Numbered from the stretch's first letter, positions 40,939 to 49,954 are shown. The stretch is DNA of 53,803 bases from M55B165 sp051744245 (GCA_051744245.1 JBNJCV010000004.1:1-53803), one strand, 5' to 3'. Translations and numbers: made by a program. The notes: a model not told the origin generated them from the letters alone.

Positions 40939-42291
40939 TTAATTTTTTTTATATACCTTATCCAGTATTTTTGCCATTAAACTTCCGTCTTTTATTAAAA
41001 CCCTTATTTTCTCCCCTACATCAACCTCATCAATACTTTTAATTATACTGTCTTCATTTTCTTTATATATTATACCAAAACCCTTGCTAAGTATAGATAC
41101 AGGGCTCCTGTTCTGTAAAACCTCCATTAAGGTTTTTAGTTCCATCCCCTTTCTTTCCAGGTAATTCTTGATGCCATAATCCAGGCTTTGGTAAACGTTC
41201 CCCACATTTAACCTCCACCCACTTATTTTGGAAAGCACGTCCCTTTTACTTATCCCGTGTTTAAAATTTTCAAAAGTTACCCTTTTATTTAATAAAACAC
41301 TGCCTATATTCCTTTTTAAGTTAATATTTAAGTCATCTACTCTCTGCCAAAATTTTACTAACAGGGATTGTGGATTTAAAAATGCCTTCCTATTCAATAA
41401 AGATAAAACTTTTTTCCTGTTATCCCTAATGTTAGTGGTTAATACTTTTTTTAGCTTTTCTGACAGTAAGCTTAAATTTTTAATGAATTCAAACTTATTT
41501 AAAATTACCACTTCTCCTGCCACCGAAGGAGTTGCAGCCCTCAGGTCTGAGACAAAATCTGAAATAGTAAAATCTGTTTCATGCCCAACGGCAGAAATTA
41601 CCGGGATATTACATTCCCTAATCTTATCTGCCAGTTCCTCAGTATTAAACGCCCACAGGTCTTCAATTGAACCACCGCCTCTTGCTAATATTATGACATC
41701 TACCCTATATTGGCATAAATCGTCAATAGCTTCACAAATTTCAGCGCTGGAAGTAAGTCCCTGAACATTAACATGCCTTACAACTAAATTATAATTATCT
41801 GTTCTTCTGTCCAGAACAGAAATTATATCTCTTATTACCGCTCCCCCGATAGATGTGACCAGGCCTATCTTTTTGGGAAGCAAAGGTATCTTTTTTTTAA
41901 TTTCTTCCCTAAAATAACCTTTTTCCTCTAGTTTCTTTTTTAGCTGCTCAAAAGCAAGTATAAGCGAACCTTTGCCCACCGGCTTAACATCCAGAGCTAT
42001 TATCTGGTATTCGCCCCTTTTTTCATATAGGGAGATATATCCATTTACCAATATGTGGAGGCCGTCTTCAATCTCAAATACCAAATCTTTATTATTCCTG
42101 TAAAACATCACTACCTTTATTTTCGAATGTTCATCTTTTAAGTCAAAATACATGTGCTGGCTATTATGATAGTAATAATTGCTTACTTCCCCCTCAACCC
42201 AAATATTGTAAAAAGAGGATTCCAGCTCAGCTTTGATATTTGAGTTTAGTTCACTAACTGAATAGATTTTAGGCTTCTGGAGATCTTTCAT
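40939..42291 (-). CDS. xseA: exodeoxyribonuclease VII large subunit
   Basis: Catalytic subunit of the single-strand-specific nuclease, which degrades ssDNA to short oligonucleotides in repair. It has an N-terminal OB fold (YSVSELNSNIKAELESSFYNIWVEGEVSNY), then KIGLVTSIGGAVIRDIISVLDRR (about residues 134-157), DVIILARGGGSIEDLWAFNTEELA and AVGHETDFTISDFVSDLRAATPSVAGE. A helical C-terminal region follows, with the family-terminal NRSPVSILSKGFGIIYKEN. Length 450 residues. Operon with xseB. Confidence 0.96.
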   Translation of the reverse strand: MKDLQKPKIYSVSELNSNIKAELESSFYNIWVEGEVSNYYYHNSQHMYFDLKDEHSKIKVVMFYRNNKDLVFEIEDGLHILVNGYISLYEKRGEYQIIALDVKPVGKGSLILAFEQLKKKLEEKGYFREEIKKKIPLLPKKIGLVTSIGGAVIRDIISVLDRRTDNYNLVVRHVNVQGLTSSAEICEAIDDLCQYRVDVIILARGGGSIEDLWAFNTEELADKIRECNIPVISAVGHETDFTISDFVSDLRAATPSVAGEVVILNKFEFIKNLSLLSEKLKKVLTTNIRDNRKKVLSLLNRKAFLNPQSLLVKFWQRVDDLNINLKRNIGSVLLNKRVTFENFKHGISKRDVLSKISGWRLNVGNVYQSLDYGIKNYLERKGMELKTLMEVLQNRSPVSILSKGFGIIYKENEDSIIKSIDEVDVGEKIRVLIKDGSLMAKILDKVYKKN

Positions 42292-42295
42292 ATAA

Positions 42296-42844
42296 TTAAT
42301 TAAGCTTCCAGTAGATAGCCATAACTTCAGTTTGGCTATCAGAGCTGCCGTTAATTAAAACATTAACAATTTTTTCTTTGTCATTACTATAGTATGTGAA
42401 TTTTGATGTGGAATTTGAATCAGAATCCTGTAAAAACCCTTCTTCTATATTATAAGATCCCGACTCATATATTTCTGATCTGTTCCAAATATATTGTATT
42501 TTTTTCTGTTTATAAAATTCTTCTACCTCACCAAAAGAGTTATTTATATTTAACAGCATATAAAAAGATTCTTCATTCGGATCCAGCAATTGCAATTCTT
42601 TTATTTCTGAACCAGGATAATAAAAGCATAAAAAAGTATCTGCAAAATCTTCTGTTTCTAAAAATGCCTGTTCGTTTTCTGCGGTTTCCTCTTCAGCAAT
42701 TTCACTTTCTTCCCTAATAACAGCTACCTGGTTATCAGTATTGTTATCAGGCAAAATAAAGAAAAATACCAAAAAAGCCACCACCGCAATCACAATTATT
42801 GCTCCAAAGGTTATGGCCACTATTTTCATAATTCTATTGCCCAT
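42296..42844 (-). CDS. hypothetical membrane-anchored extracytoplasmic protein
   Basis: 182 residues. One N-terminal transmembrane helix or uncleaved signal (about residues 8-31, rich in I, V, A and F) is followed by an acidic, low-complexity linker (ESEIAEEETAENEQAFLETED). A folded C-terminal region of about 110 residues follows, containing DTFLCFYYPGSEIKELQ and FTYYSNDKEKIVNVLINGSS. No cysteine is positioned as a lipobox. I do not recognise the family. It lies between xseA (5-bp gap) and another membrane protein, so it is probably part of the FmdB-xse transcript. Confidence 0.65.
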   Translation of the reverse strand: MGNRIMKIVAITFGAIIVIAVVAFLVFFFILPDNNTDNQVAVIREESEIAEEETAENEQAFLETEDFADTFLCFYYPGSEIKELQLLDPNEESFYMLLNINNSFGEVEEFYKQKKIQYIWNRSEIYESGSYNIEEGFLQDSDSNSTSKFTYYSNDKEKIVNVLINGSSDSQTEVMAIYWKLN

Positions 42845-42845
42845 A

Positions 42846-43316
42846 TTAATAAATATTGTACTTTATAAAAATCTTAAAGAAAATATAGACACAAAGAGCT
42901 ATCTCTAAAGAAGCCATTACTATATTTAAGATTTTTTCCAGCCCTTCAGTTTTCTCTTTTAGGTAATCTGTAGGCTTGCTAAAAAATTTTTTTATCTTAG
43001 GAAAAAACTTAATGATCGAATAAATAGCGTAACCAACCAGAATAGAGCTTCCCAAAGTAATTATAAAGTCATTAAAGATATAAACACAAAATACAAAATA
43101 ACCTATTTCAATTAGATTAAATAAAAACATTAGCCCCAGAGATACTAGAACTGGGGCAGATTTAAAAGAAAAATTCTTCTCCCTCTTCGGTATAAAATCC
43201 TCGATTTTTTTTGCATCCTCAATCATTGATTTGTTATTGCTTGCAGCAATTATAAATCTTAGTGATGAAACATGCATCCAAATTAAAACTATTGAAATTA
43301 TTAATAATAAAATCAT
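42846..43316 (-). CDS. hypothetical multi-pass membrane protein
   Basis: 156 residues with four probable transmembrane segments (about 1-22, 52-78, 82-100 and 130-150). Lysine-rich loops lie between them (KKIEDFIPKREKNFSFK and FPKIKKFFSKPTDYLKEKTEG). No family is recognised. Its start lies 43 bp after the zinc-ribbon gene's stop, and its stop abuts the next gene, so the three appear co-transcribed. A role with the anchored protein downstream is possible but rests only on adjacency. Confidence 0.6.
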   Translation of the reverse strand: MILLLIISIVLIWMHVSSLRFIIAASNNKSMIEDAKKIEDFIPKREKNFSFKSAPVLVSLGLMFLFNLIEIGYFVFCVYIFNDFIITLGSSILVGYAIYSIIKFFPKIKKFFSKPTDYLKEKTEGLEKILNIVMASLEIALCVYIFFKIFIKYNIY

Positions 43317-43359
43317 AGTTTCAATTATAGTTATTATTGAGGGAATTTACAAAATCTAT

Positions 43360-43629
43360 CTATTTTTCCTTTGATTTAGCAGTTTCTTCTTTTTTTGTTT
43401 CTTTTTGCTCTGTTTTCTTCTCTTCCTTTTTATTTTGAGTTAAAGAACCTGAGCTGCTATAATCAGTTTTATAAAAACCAGAACCTTTAAAAATGATTCC
43501 AACTGGGGAAAATATCCTTACTGCTTTACCATCACAATATTCACATTTTGCCTTACCATCCGAGCCTGGCTTCTGTAATTTATCAAAAACTTTACCGCAT
43601 TCACCGCATTTATAACTATATATTGGCAT
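43360..43629 (-). CDS. FmdB-family zinc ribbon protein
   Basis: 89-residue putative regulatory protein. The N-terminal zinc ribbon is textbook FmdB/CxxC-type: MPIYSYKCGECGKVFDKLQK with Cys8/Cys11 and Cys29/Cys32, then the family GIIFKGSGFYKTDY segment (about residues 47-60). The C-terminal 30 residues are a lysine/glutamate repeat. The family was named after a formamidase regulator, and its general role is unclear. It has a strong AAGGAGG Shine-Dalgarno and its own promoter. Confidence 0.9.
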   Translation of the reverse strand: MPIYSYKCGECGKVFDKLQKPGSDGKAKCEYCDGKAVRIFSPVGIIFKGSGFYKTDYSSSGSLTQNKKEEKKTEQKETKKEETAKSKEK

Positions 43630-43654
43630 AATTCCTCCTTAGAATTAATATGAA

Positions 43655-43683
43655 AATATAGCCTATTAATATATTTAAGTCAA
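43655..43683 (-). promoter_or_regulatory. promoter of the zinc-ribbon gene (and probably the xse operon)
   Basis: On the minus strand TTGACT (43683-43678), a 17-bp spacer and TATATT (43660-43655) precede the zinc-ribbon gene by about 26 bp. Downstream genes through xseB are closely spaced with no visible terminator, so this promoter may serve the whole block. Confidence 0.6.
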
Positions 43684-43753
43684 TTAACTTTAATAAAAAA
43701 AAATAGAAATAGTATAAAATTGCTTCTATAATAAGGGTAAACAGGAAAACAAT

Positions 43754-44182
43754 ATGAGTAGAAAAAGCATTATAGTATTAGTTATATTTACGATTATTCT
43801 TATAGTTATATCTATTACCACCGTACATAACAAACCAGACATATTAGCTGCCTATATTACAGATTCAAAGCCGCCATCCGAAAAAGACTTAGAGAAATTA
43901 CCCACTAACTCCCAATTTTCTAAACCAGATGACATTTTTCTAATAATTCAGGTTGAACATATAAGAGTTGAAGATGAAATTAAGGTGATATGGAATAAAA
44001 ATGAAAATGGTAAAAAAACAAAAATTCAAAAAGATAAAATAATCCCTGCAGGCAATGGCTCAGGCATATTAATAACATCACTGGCTAAAAGGGATAGAAA
44101 AATAATGGAAGGCCAATATGAAGCAGAGGTCTTTCTAAATCAAAATCTTGAAATAAAAAAAGAATTTGCTGTACAAAACTAA
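43754..44182 (+). CDS. hypothetical secreted or membrane-anchored protein
   Basis: 142 residues with an N-terminal hydrophobic segment (about 5-22) that could be a signal peptide or anchor. It is followed by a 110-residue extracytoplasmic region with alternating strand-like stretches (IFLIIQVEHIRVEDEIKVIWN and GQYEAEVFLNQNLEIKKEFAVQ). The pattern suggests a small beta-sandwich, but no family is recognised. It has AGGAAAA before the ATG and a TATAAT at 43727-43732. It is a single gene between two minus-strand operons; its TAA shares four bases with the end of the 2-phosphoglycerate kinase gene. Confidence 0.6.
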   Translation: MSRKSIIVLVIFTIILIVISITTVHNKPDILAAYITDSKPPSEKDLEKLPTNSQFSKPDDIFLIIQVEHIRVEDEIKVIWNKNENGKKTKIQKDKIIPAGNGSGILITSLAKRDRKIMEGQYEAEVFLNQNLEIKKEFAVQN

Positions 44183-45120
44183 CCTGCCCGCACCTTGCTA
44201 AACTCTATTTTTACCCTGGAGAAAATAACCTCAAGAACTGCATTCACCGTGCTGTCTAAATCATAATTATCAATTATTCTTACCTTATTGCTTTTTGCAA
44301 GATCTTCAATATAGTTCTGTATCATCTGTATCTTGTCCAGTTGCCTTATATATTTTTGCATTGGCCTTGAGCCCTGGGTCTCAAAAGTCCTTTTGGTAAA
44401 GTGTTCCTTATGAATTTCCTTATCAGGAACTGTAATAACAATTTGCACTATCAAAGCCTTATCCCTAAATTCATTTATATTCAAATAGCCAGGCACGATA
44501 TGGGCTCCTTCAATAACTATATCTCCTTTCTCTTCAATACTCCTTTTTATAATTGCTTCAACCCCAATTGATACCGCCATTACCTGCTCCCTGAATCCCA
44601 GTATAACCGGTTCAACTCCTGAAGGAGGCAAAGTCAAATTCTTGTAAGCATTATAGGAAGAACCCCTCAGGGGTCTAATTAGTTTCTCTGATACGGAAGC
44701 CCTCATAACTTCCCTGATAGCATCCGTAGAAGCAACTCTGGTTATATTTAATCTATTGGCTATTATTGTTGCTATAGTAGACTTTCCAACGCCTGTAGCC
44801 CCGCCTACAAGTATAATAATAGGTTTTCTCAGCCTCCCCACAGATTGCCACAGCAAATATTTCTCTGCATATTCCAATCCAATCTCTTCTTTTATAAACC
44901 TAAAGGTTAGAGACCTTAATTCATCAAGGGAAATTGAATACATATTATTTTCAATAAAATATTCTTGTATATCTGAAGCTATTTTATGGGATGTAATCAA
45001 ATCAAGGCCAGTAACTGAAATAGAAGAAGCAAGGATGCCCTTTGAGAATGGCAACCCCCTTTTTTTATCAGATATAACTATTACATTGGATTCAGCAGAA
45101 GGTTTTATCTTTTTTGCCAA
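44179..45120 (-). CDS. 2-phosphoglycerate kinase with N-terminal ATP-cone domain
   Basis: Phosphorylates 2-phosphoglycerate to 2,3-bisphosphoglycerate, the first step to cyclic 2,3-diphosphoglycerate (cDPG). The first 90 or so residues match an ATP-cone (VIVISDKKRGLPFSKGILASSI ... ISLDELRSLTFRFIKEE). The kinase domain has P-loop VGGATGVGKSTIATIIANRL (about residues 105-124), ASTDAIREVMR and VIEGAHIVPGY. This architecture is that of the methanogen enzyme. It lies directly after the cDPG synthetase gene (1-bp gap), which strongly supports the assignment. Confidence 0.88.
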   Translation of the reverse strand: MAKKIKPSAESNVIVISDKKRGLPFSKGILASSISVTGLDLITSHKIASDIQEYFIENNMYSISLDELRSLTFRFIKEEIGLEYAEKYLLWQSVGRLRKPIIILVGGATGVGKSTIATIIANRLNITRVASTDAIREVMRASVSEKLIRPLRGSSYNAYKNLTLPPSGVEPVILGFREQVMAVSIGVEAIIKRSIEEKGDIVIEGAHIVPGYLNINEFRDKALIVQIVITVPDKEIHKEHFTKRTFETQGSRPMQKYIRQLDKIQMIQNYIEDLAKSNKVRIIDNYDLDSTVNAVLEVIFSRVKIEFSKVRAG

Positions 45121-45121
45121 T

Positions 45122-46492
45122 TTATACTCCAGAATTTTTTATCTTTTTATAAATTTTCTTAAGCTCTTTTTCAAAAATAGTATTATCACTTATTATAACA
45201 GGTATGTTATTCATATATACAATATCCTTATTATTCTTGAAAGAAAATTCTGTTAAAACATCCACCGATGCTGCCTTAAGTTCAGTCAATATTGTATCAT
45301 AATCTTTCACCAGCTCTAAATCCTGCCTCAATAGCTTCCGGTTTGAAAGATTAAATGAAATAAAAGCTACCTTGCACTTATAATTTTTCTCCAAATATTC
45401 TCTTATCTCGTTTTCTATTTTATGCTTGGCTGTCATTACCACAAATATTTTTTTCCCTTTTATATTGCTTAATGGTTTTGGCCTGAAAATTGATCTAATG
45501 ATTTTAGCCCCAGGATTTATTTTGGATATTTCTCTTTCTAAAAATAAAATCTTTCCTTCTTCTGCTAAAGGGTGCTCACACATTGTAAGAATAATTAAAT
45601 CAGCACCCATTATCCTGTAAATGCCCAGATACCCGATAATGTTTTCCCATTGCTGGAAAGCTCCTATAACACATATATTTGCATCAGTCTCCACATCAGG
45701 GACCGAGGCTCCGCTTCCTTCTACAATTATGAGATTAGGATTTAGCTTTTCAGCTTCCTTAATTCCTTCCTTAACATTAGTTAAAAATATTTTACCTCCA
45801 AACCCTCCCCCGCACCTCCTACAGCCTACAGTATTTACCCTGCTCATCAAAGCATCTTCTATATAATCAGAGCTCGCATGGAACCCCTTATGGCTTAGGT
45901 CTAAAAGGTAGTCAGGGGTTAATTCTAGTTCATGGCCTTTTAATACTTGGGGAGTTTTAGGTCCACCCCGTCCCATAGCTACTATGCAGATATCCACCTT
46001 GTTTTTGACATAAAAATTTGCGATATATGAACTTACCGCAGTTTTTCCAATTCTCTTTCCCGTTCCAATAATAGAAATGCTAGATCTACCAACTTTTATG
46101 TTCCTGGGAAAACTCATAAAACAAAAATCAGGTCCCATATAACTACAATTATTTGCAAGGCAGTAGGAGGCAATCAACATTCTCTTCCTGTAATTTACCA
46201 CCGGCTCATCACTTAAATCATAAGCTATGTCTGGATTAAAAACATGCAAAGCTTTTATGATATCCCTGCTAAAGTCTTCTATCAGAAAAACTTTTTCCCC
46301 AAAATAATGTTCCGGATCATCTAATACCAGTTTTTCGGTTCCTCCCAGAAAAACAATACCTGCAAATTCTCCCGGGAACTTTTTCTTAATTAATTTAATT
46401 GCATCCAAGGTAACATCGGGATAATGTTCCCCATCTATTAGCGCTATGAGCCTTTTATCTATATTCTCTTTTTTCCTTAGTAAATCTATCAT
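45122..46492 (-). CDS. cpgS: cyclic 2,3-diphosphoglycerate synthetase
   Basis: ATP-dependent cyclisation of 2,3-bisphosphoglycerate to cDPG, a compatible solute and phosphate store. The N-terminal 130 residues begin LIALIDGEHYPDVTLDAI. The middle has a P-loop SIIGTGKRIGKTAVSSYIANF (about residues 140-160), CIVAMGRGGPKTPQVL, and LIIVEGSGASVPDVETD. Length 456 residues is the family size. Its start overlaps the metallophosphoesterase gene by 38 nt and its end abuts the kinase gene, so all three form one operon. cDPG is best known in hyperthermophilic methanogens, with scattered bacterial homologues. Confidence 0.88.
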   Translation of the reverse strand: MIDLLRKKENIDKRLIALIDGEHYPDVTLDAIKLIKKKFPGEFAGIVFLGGTEKLVLDDPEHYFGEKVFLIEDFSRDIIKALHVFNPDIAYDLSDEPVVNYRKRMLIASYCLANNCSYMGPDFCFMSFPRNIKVGRSSISIIGTGKRIGKTAVSSYIANFYVKNKVDICIVAMGRGGPKTPQVLKGHELELTPDYLLDLSHKGFHASSDYIEDALMSRVNTVGCRRCGGGFGGKIFLTNVKEGIKEAEKLNPNLIIVEGSGASVPDVETDANICVIGAFQQWENIIGYLGIYRIMGADLIILTMCEHPLAEEGKILFLEREISKINPGAKIIRSIFRPKPLSNIKGKKIFVVMTAKHKIENEIREYLEKNYKCKVAFISFNLSNRKLLRQDLELVKDYDTILTELKAASVDVLTEFSFKNNKDIVYMNNIPVIISDNTIFEKELKKIYKKIKNSGV

Positions 46493-47261
46493 TTATCTTT
46501 TTCTTTTTTGTTTTCCTTTTAAGCCCTATTACTTTTTCAACCTTGTCAAAAGGGAACCTCCTATAAATATCAATTTCATTTTCCCTGATATTGATTACAT
46601 TATAGCTGGGTTCAATTTTTCCCCTCAATCTCAAGCAAGATGCAGTACCTGCTGTAAGTATATACATATCTTCTACAGACCATATATAAGGGACATGTTT
46701 ATGCCCGCATAAAACCAAATCAACCTCGCATTCTGCTAGCACCTCAAGTACATCACCAGCATCATTTACAATATTTCTTTCCCTACCAGTCTTTGGTATG
46801 GGTATTAGGTGGTGATGCATAGTAAATATTTTTAGATCTTCCTTGGTGCAATTTTGGAACTCTTTTTTTATATACTTGTAATATTCCCTTCCTATTTGCC
46901 CATTATCTAAATCCGGTTCACTAGAATCTGCAGCTACCACCGTTATATTGTCTCCCCTGGATGTTATATACCTTTCCCCAAAAAGCTCCTCAAAATGCAG
47001 ATAGCCAACATTCCTGGAATCATGGTTGCCTGGCTGAATTATAATATTTTTACATTTAATTGGAACCAGGTAATTCTTAGCAGTATCATATTCCCTTTTG
47101 AAGCCATTCCCGGTCAAATCCCCGGTTATGATGACCATGTCGGGATCAAGTTCATTAATTTCATCTATTGCCCTAGTCAAAAGGCTGGGGACAAATTGGT
47201 TTTCCCCCACATGCAGGTCTGATATTTGGACTAGGACTGATTCTTTTTTATTATCTTTCAT
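46455..47261 (-). CDS. calcineurin-like metallophosphoesterase
   Basis: Di-metal phosphoesterase. The five family blocks are present: QISDLHVGE (D, H), VIITGDLTGNG, IIQPGNHDSRN, IFTMHHHLIP and VLCGHKHVPYIW. The 268-residue length and fold resemble 3',5'-cAMP phosphodiesterase (CpdA)-type and DNA-repair phosphoesterase relatives. The true substrate is unknown. It is the first gene of the cDPG operon and overlaps cpgS. Hydrolysis of cDPG or of a related phosphate ester is therefore an attractive but unproven role. Confidence 0.85.
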   Translation of the reverse strand: MKDNKKESVLVQISDLHVGENQFVPSLLTRAIDEINELDPDMVIITGDLTGNGFKREYDTAKNYLVPIKCKNIIIQPGNHDSRNVGYLHFEELFGERYITSRGDNITVVAADSSEPDLDNGQIGREYYKYIKKEFQNCTKEDLKIFTMHHHLIPIPKTGRERNIVNDAGDVLEVLAECEVDLVLCGHKHVPYIWSVEDMYILTAGTASCLRLRGKIEPSYNVINIRENEIDIYRRFPFDKVEKVIGLKRKTKKKKINDRFTKEKREYR

Positions 47262-47280
47262 TTTAATCCTTCCCTAAATC

Positions 47281-47887
47281 TTAGAAAAATTTAAATTTAT
47301 CAATTATATCTTTATAGGTTTTCTCCCCCTAAGTATTTGACAGCAAAGATTAAATATTCTATCACTTTTTATAGTTTTATATATAAAAAAAGGAAAAGCA
47401 AATAATAAATTGGAAAACTTAATAGATACCCTGATATCTTCATATATTTCTTTGTCTATTCTATTCCAATATTCACTAAAACTGAAGCCCCTGTTTTTTT
47501 AAAGTACCCACTATACCATCCGTCCCTGTAAAACAACTCCTTAAATTAATATCGCAGCCAGCATTCCTTGCTTTGGCAGCTAAAATATTGCCAAACTTGC
47601 TTATTTGTGTAATATAGATAATTTGCTTTGGACATTTCCTTTTAAAAATATTATTGGATTTAAAGGAAAACAGAGGTCATAAATTTATTTTTTATTACCT
47701 TCTTTGCCCTAATAAAACGGAGTAATTTAATGGTCATGTACTGCAAACTGCCTACTCAAATTTTATTTCTTGAGATATTTTCTTTTTCTAAAATTAATGT
47801 TTTTATTCCCTTTGAAGCTAATATATAACCAATAAGGCTGCCAGAGGGCCCGGTACCTTAAATTATTACATCATGTTTTTTATCCAT
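47281..47887 (-). pseudogene. decayed geranylgeranyl-reductase-like flavoprotein
   Basis: Reading the minus strand from the ATG at 47887, the FAD-binding start KKHDVII-stop-GTGPSGSLIGYILAS is clear, then LILEKENISRNKI, a stop where the family has a Cys/Gly-rich motif, and GSLQYM. After frameshifts another frame gives ISKFGNILAAKARNAGC. Near the end, frames encode FSEYWNRIDKEIYEDIR and then EKTYKDIIDKFKFF with a stop at 47281. Order and spacing match the geranylgeranyl reductase (GGR) family. Several stops and frameshifts and about half the usual length (607 bp versus roughly 1.1 kb) mark it as a pseudogene. It fills the only long gene-free stretch in this part of the window. Confidence 0.75.
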
Positions 47888-47910
47888 ATAAATTATTTTA
47901 TCTAAAACAT

Positions 47911-47942
47911 ATAAAGCACAATATTATAATATTGTGCTTTAT
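47911..47942. terminator. perfect 32-bp palindrome, probable terminator of the ABC ATPase gene
   Basis: The 32 bases are their own reverse complement: the arm ATAAAGCACAATATTA is followed directly by its complement. It sits 12 bp after the minus-strand stop of the ABC ATPase gene, where a terminator is expected. On the minus strand the following tract is U-rich but not a pure run. A binding site for a dimeric protein is the alternative. Confidence 0.6.
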
Positions 47943-47953
47943 AATCCTATTTC

Positions 47954-49051
47954 TTAGATATATGCTTCTTCGGTTTTCCTGTCAAACAGGTGCACCATGT
48001 CAAGGTCCACAAACAAGTCTATCATATCTCCAGCTTGAGCCTTAGACCTGGGGGAAACCCTTGCAGTCATAAGTACCCCTTCTATATCAATATAGACATA
48101 TATTTCTGCGCCCATGGGCTCTGTGACCTCAACCTTGGACTTAATTATATTGCCTTCTTTTGCCCGGGGTATAAATGCACTGTCTTCTAAGTCTTCCGGC
48201 CTTATGCCCAGAACTGCGTCTTTTCCCTTTAGGTTGTTGTTTTCTATAACCTTCTTTATTTTCTCAGAAGTATCCAGGGTAAAATTCTTATTGTAGAGTT
48301 TAAGCTCATCTGTTATCTTAACATCTGTAAAGTTCATGGCAGGGCTTCCAATAAAACCCGCTACAAACATGTTGTGGGGATGGTCATAAACCTCTTGGGG
48401 CTTACCTATTTGCTGTACAATCCCGTCCTTCATGATAATTATCTTTTCAGCCATGGTCATGGCTTCGGTCTGGTCGTGGGTTACATAAATTATGGTAGCC
48501 TTGAGCCTCTGGTGTAGCTTGGCAATCTCTGTTCTCATCTGTACCCTCAGCTTTGCATCCAGGTTGGAGAGAGGCTCATCCATCAAAAATACCTTGGGAT
48601 CCCTTACAATAGCCCTTCCCAGGGCAACTCTCTGCCTCTGGCCGCCGGAGAGCTGTTTGGGTTTTCTTTTTAGCAGCCCTTCTATCTCTAATATCCTTGC
48701 AGCCTCTTCTACCCTCCTTTTAATTTCAGCCCTGGGGGTTTTTCTAAGCTTTAGGCCAAAAGCCATGTTATCATATACATTCATGTGAGGGTAAAGTGCG
48801 TAATTCTGGAAAACCATGGCGATGTCCCTGTCCTTGGGAGGGATATCGTTGACTATCCTGTCTCCGATATATATTTCTCCCCCGGTGACCTCCTCCAGGC
48901 CCGCCACCATCCTCAAGGTGGTAGTCTTTCCGCAACCCGAGGGTCCTACCAATACCACAAATTCCTGATCTTCTATTACCGTGTCCATTTTGTTTACCGC
49001 TACTACGTCTTCGAAGTTCTTGGTGAGATTTTTTAAGGTAACTTTTGCCAT
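47954..49051 (-). CDS. MalK/UgpC/MsmX-type ABC transporter ATP-binding protein
   Basis: Cytoplasmic ATPase that energises carbohydrate (CUT1-type) importers. It has Walker [13 protein letters not shown] (about residues 36-47), Q-loop [12 protein letters not shown], signature [19 protein letters not shown], Walker [17 protein letters not shown] and switch [10 protein letters not shown], followed by a C-terminal MalK-like TOBE regulatory domain (about 240-365). No permeases or binding protein are adjacent. Orphan multi-tasking ATPases (MsmX-like) serving several sugar importers are common in Gram-positive bacteria. By eye its base composition is higher in G+C than its neighbours, perhaps from strong codon selection. 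AGGAAG precedes the ATG. Confidence 0.92.
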   Translation of the reverse strand: MAKVTLKNLTKNFEDVVAVNKMDTVIEDQEFVVLVGPSGCGKTTTLRMVAGLEEVTGGEIYIGDRIVNDIPPKDRDIAMVFQNYALYPHMNVYDNMAFGLKLRKTPRAEIKRRVEEAARILEIEGLLKRKPKQLSGGQRQRVALGRAIVRDPKVFLMDEPLSNLDAKLRVQMRTEIAKLHQRLKATIIYVTHDQTEAMTMAEKIIIMKDGIVQQIGKPQEVYDHPHNMFVAGFIGSPAMNFTDVKITDELKLYNKNFTLDTSEKIKKVIENNNLKGKDAVLGIRPEDLEDSAFIPRAKEGNIIKSKVEVTEPMGAEIYVYIDIEGVLMTARVSPRSKAQAGDMIDLFVDLDMVHLFDRKTEEAYI

Positions 49052-49102
49052 TTCTCTTCCTTTGTTTTATTTGCAATGCAAAAATTATATAATAAAAAAA
49101 AA

Positions 49103-49942
49103 TTATTTTCTATAATCAGCAATATAATTCATGCCGTAAGGGTCTTTTCCAGCCAAAAAATCAGCAGCCTTCATAGCAGCCTTTAAACCTTTTATTGCTG
49201 AATCTGTTATGGGAGCACAAAGCCCATTTATTATTCCCATGGTGATAAAATGAATGTTAAGCAAATCCCTATTTGGCATGCCATAGCTGATATTGGAAGC
49301 GCCACATGTAGTTGATACGCCGAATTCCTTGGTAATTCTTCTCATAGTCTCCAAAGTGATTTTTCCTGAATCTGAATTAGTAGAGTTAGTCATAACCAAA
49401 CAGTCAAATACCAAATCTTCCCTTTTTATTCCCAGTGATTCTGCCCTTTTAAGAATTTTTTCTGCAATAGAGAATCTTTTGTCCACTTCATTGGAAATAC
49501 CATCCTCGTCTAAGGTCAGGCAAACCACTGCACTTCCACTTTTTTTAACCACCGGCAGTATTTCCTCCATTGATTTTTCTTCTCCATTAACTGAATTAAT
49601 TAATAGCTTGTAGGGATATACTTCCAACGCAGCTGTTAATGCCTTTGGGTTAGAGGAATCTATGCATATTGGTCTGTCTGTTACTTCCATTACTTCTTTT
49701 ACCGCCTTGGGCAACATTTCAACTTCATCCACACCTACAGCACCTACATTTATATCAATAATATCTGCCCCTTCTTCTGCTTGTTTTCTCGCATCTTCCC
49801 TTACCATATCCAACTTCCCCTCTTTTAATTCTTCGGCAAGGGATTTGCGTCCAGTGGGGTTAATCCTTTCACCAATAATTACGGTTGGCAGATCCAGTCC
49901 AAATTTCACTTCACAATCTTTTCCAGTTACTACAGTTTCCAA
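49103..49942 (-). CDS. methyltetrahydrofolate:corrinoid methyltransferase (AcsE/MeTr family)
   Basis: Pterin-binding TIM barrel that moves the methyl group of 5-methyl-THF to a corrinoid protein. IIGERINPTGRKSLAEEL is the family start. GADIIDINVGAVGVDEVEM binds pterin, followed by RPICIDSSNP, INSVNGEE, and the STTCGASNISYGMPNR loop with the catalytic Asn (about residue 200). Length 279 residues, as in stand-alone AcsE rather than the MetH domain. No corrinoid protein or CODH/ACS genes are in view, so the acceptor is unknown. It follows hisC by 12 bp, an unusual context. Confidence 0.88.
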   Translation of the reverse strand: METVVTGKDCEVKFGLDLPTVIIGERINPTGRKSLAEELKEGKLDMVREDARKQAEEGADIIDINVGAVGVDEVEMLPKAVKEVMEVTDRPICIDSSNPKALTAALEVYPYKLLINSVNGEEKSMEEILPVVKKSGSAVVCLTLDEDGISNEVDKRFSIAEKILKRAESLGIKREDLVFDCLVMTNSTNSDSGKITLETMRRITKEFGVSTTCGASNISYGMPNRDLLNIHFITMGIINGLCAPITDSAIKGLKAAMKAADFLAGKDPYGMNYIADYRK

Positions 49943-49954
49943 TTTAATATCCTC

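Noticed and set aside
47954..49051. Recent horizontal transfer of the ABC ATPase because of its higher G+C
   Set aside because: The family is strongly conserved and usually highly expressed, so codon bias alone can explain it. No mobile element flanks it.
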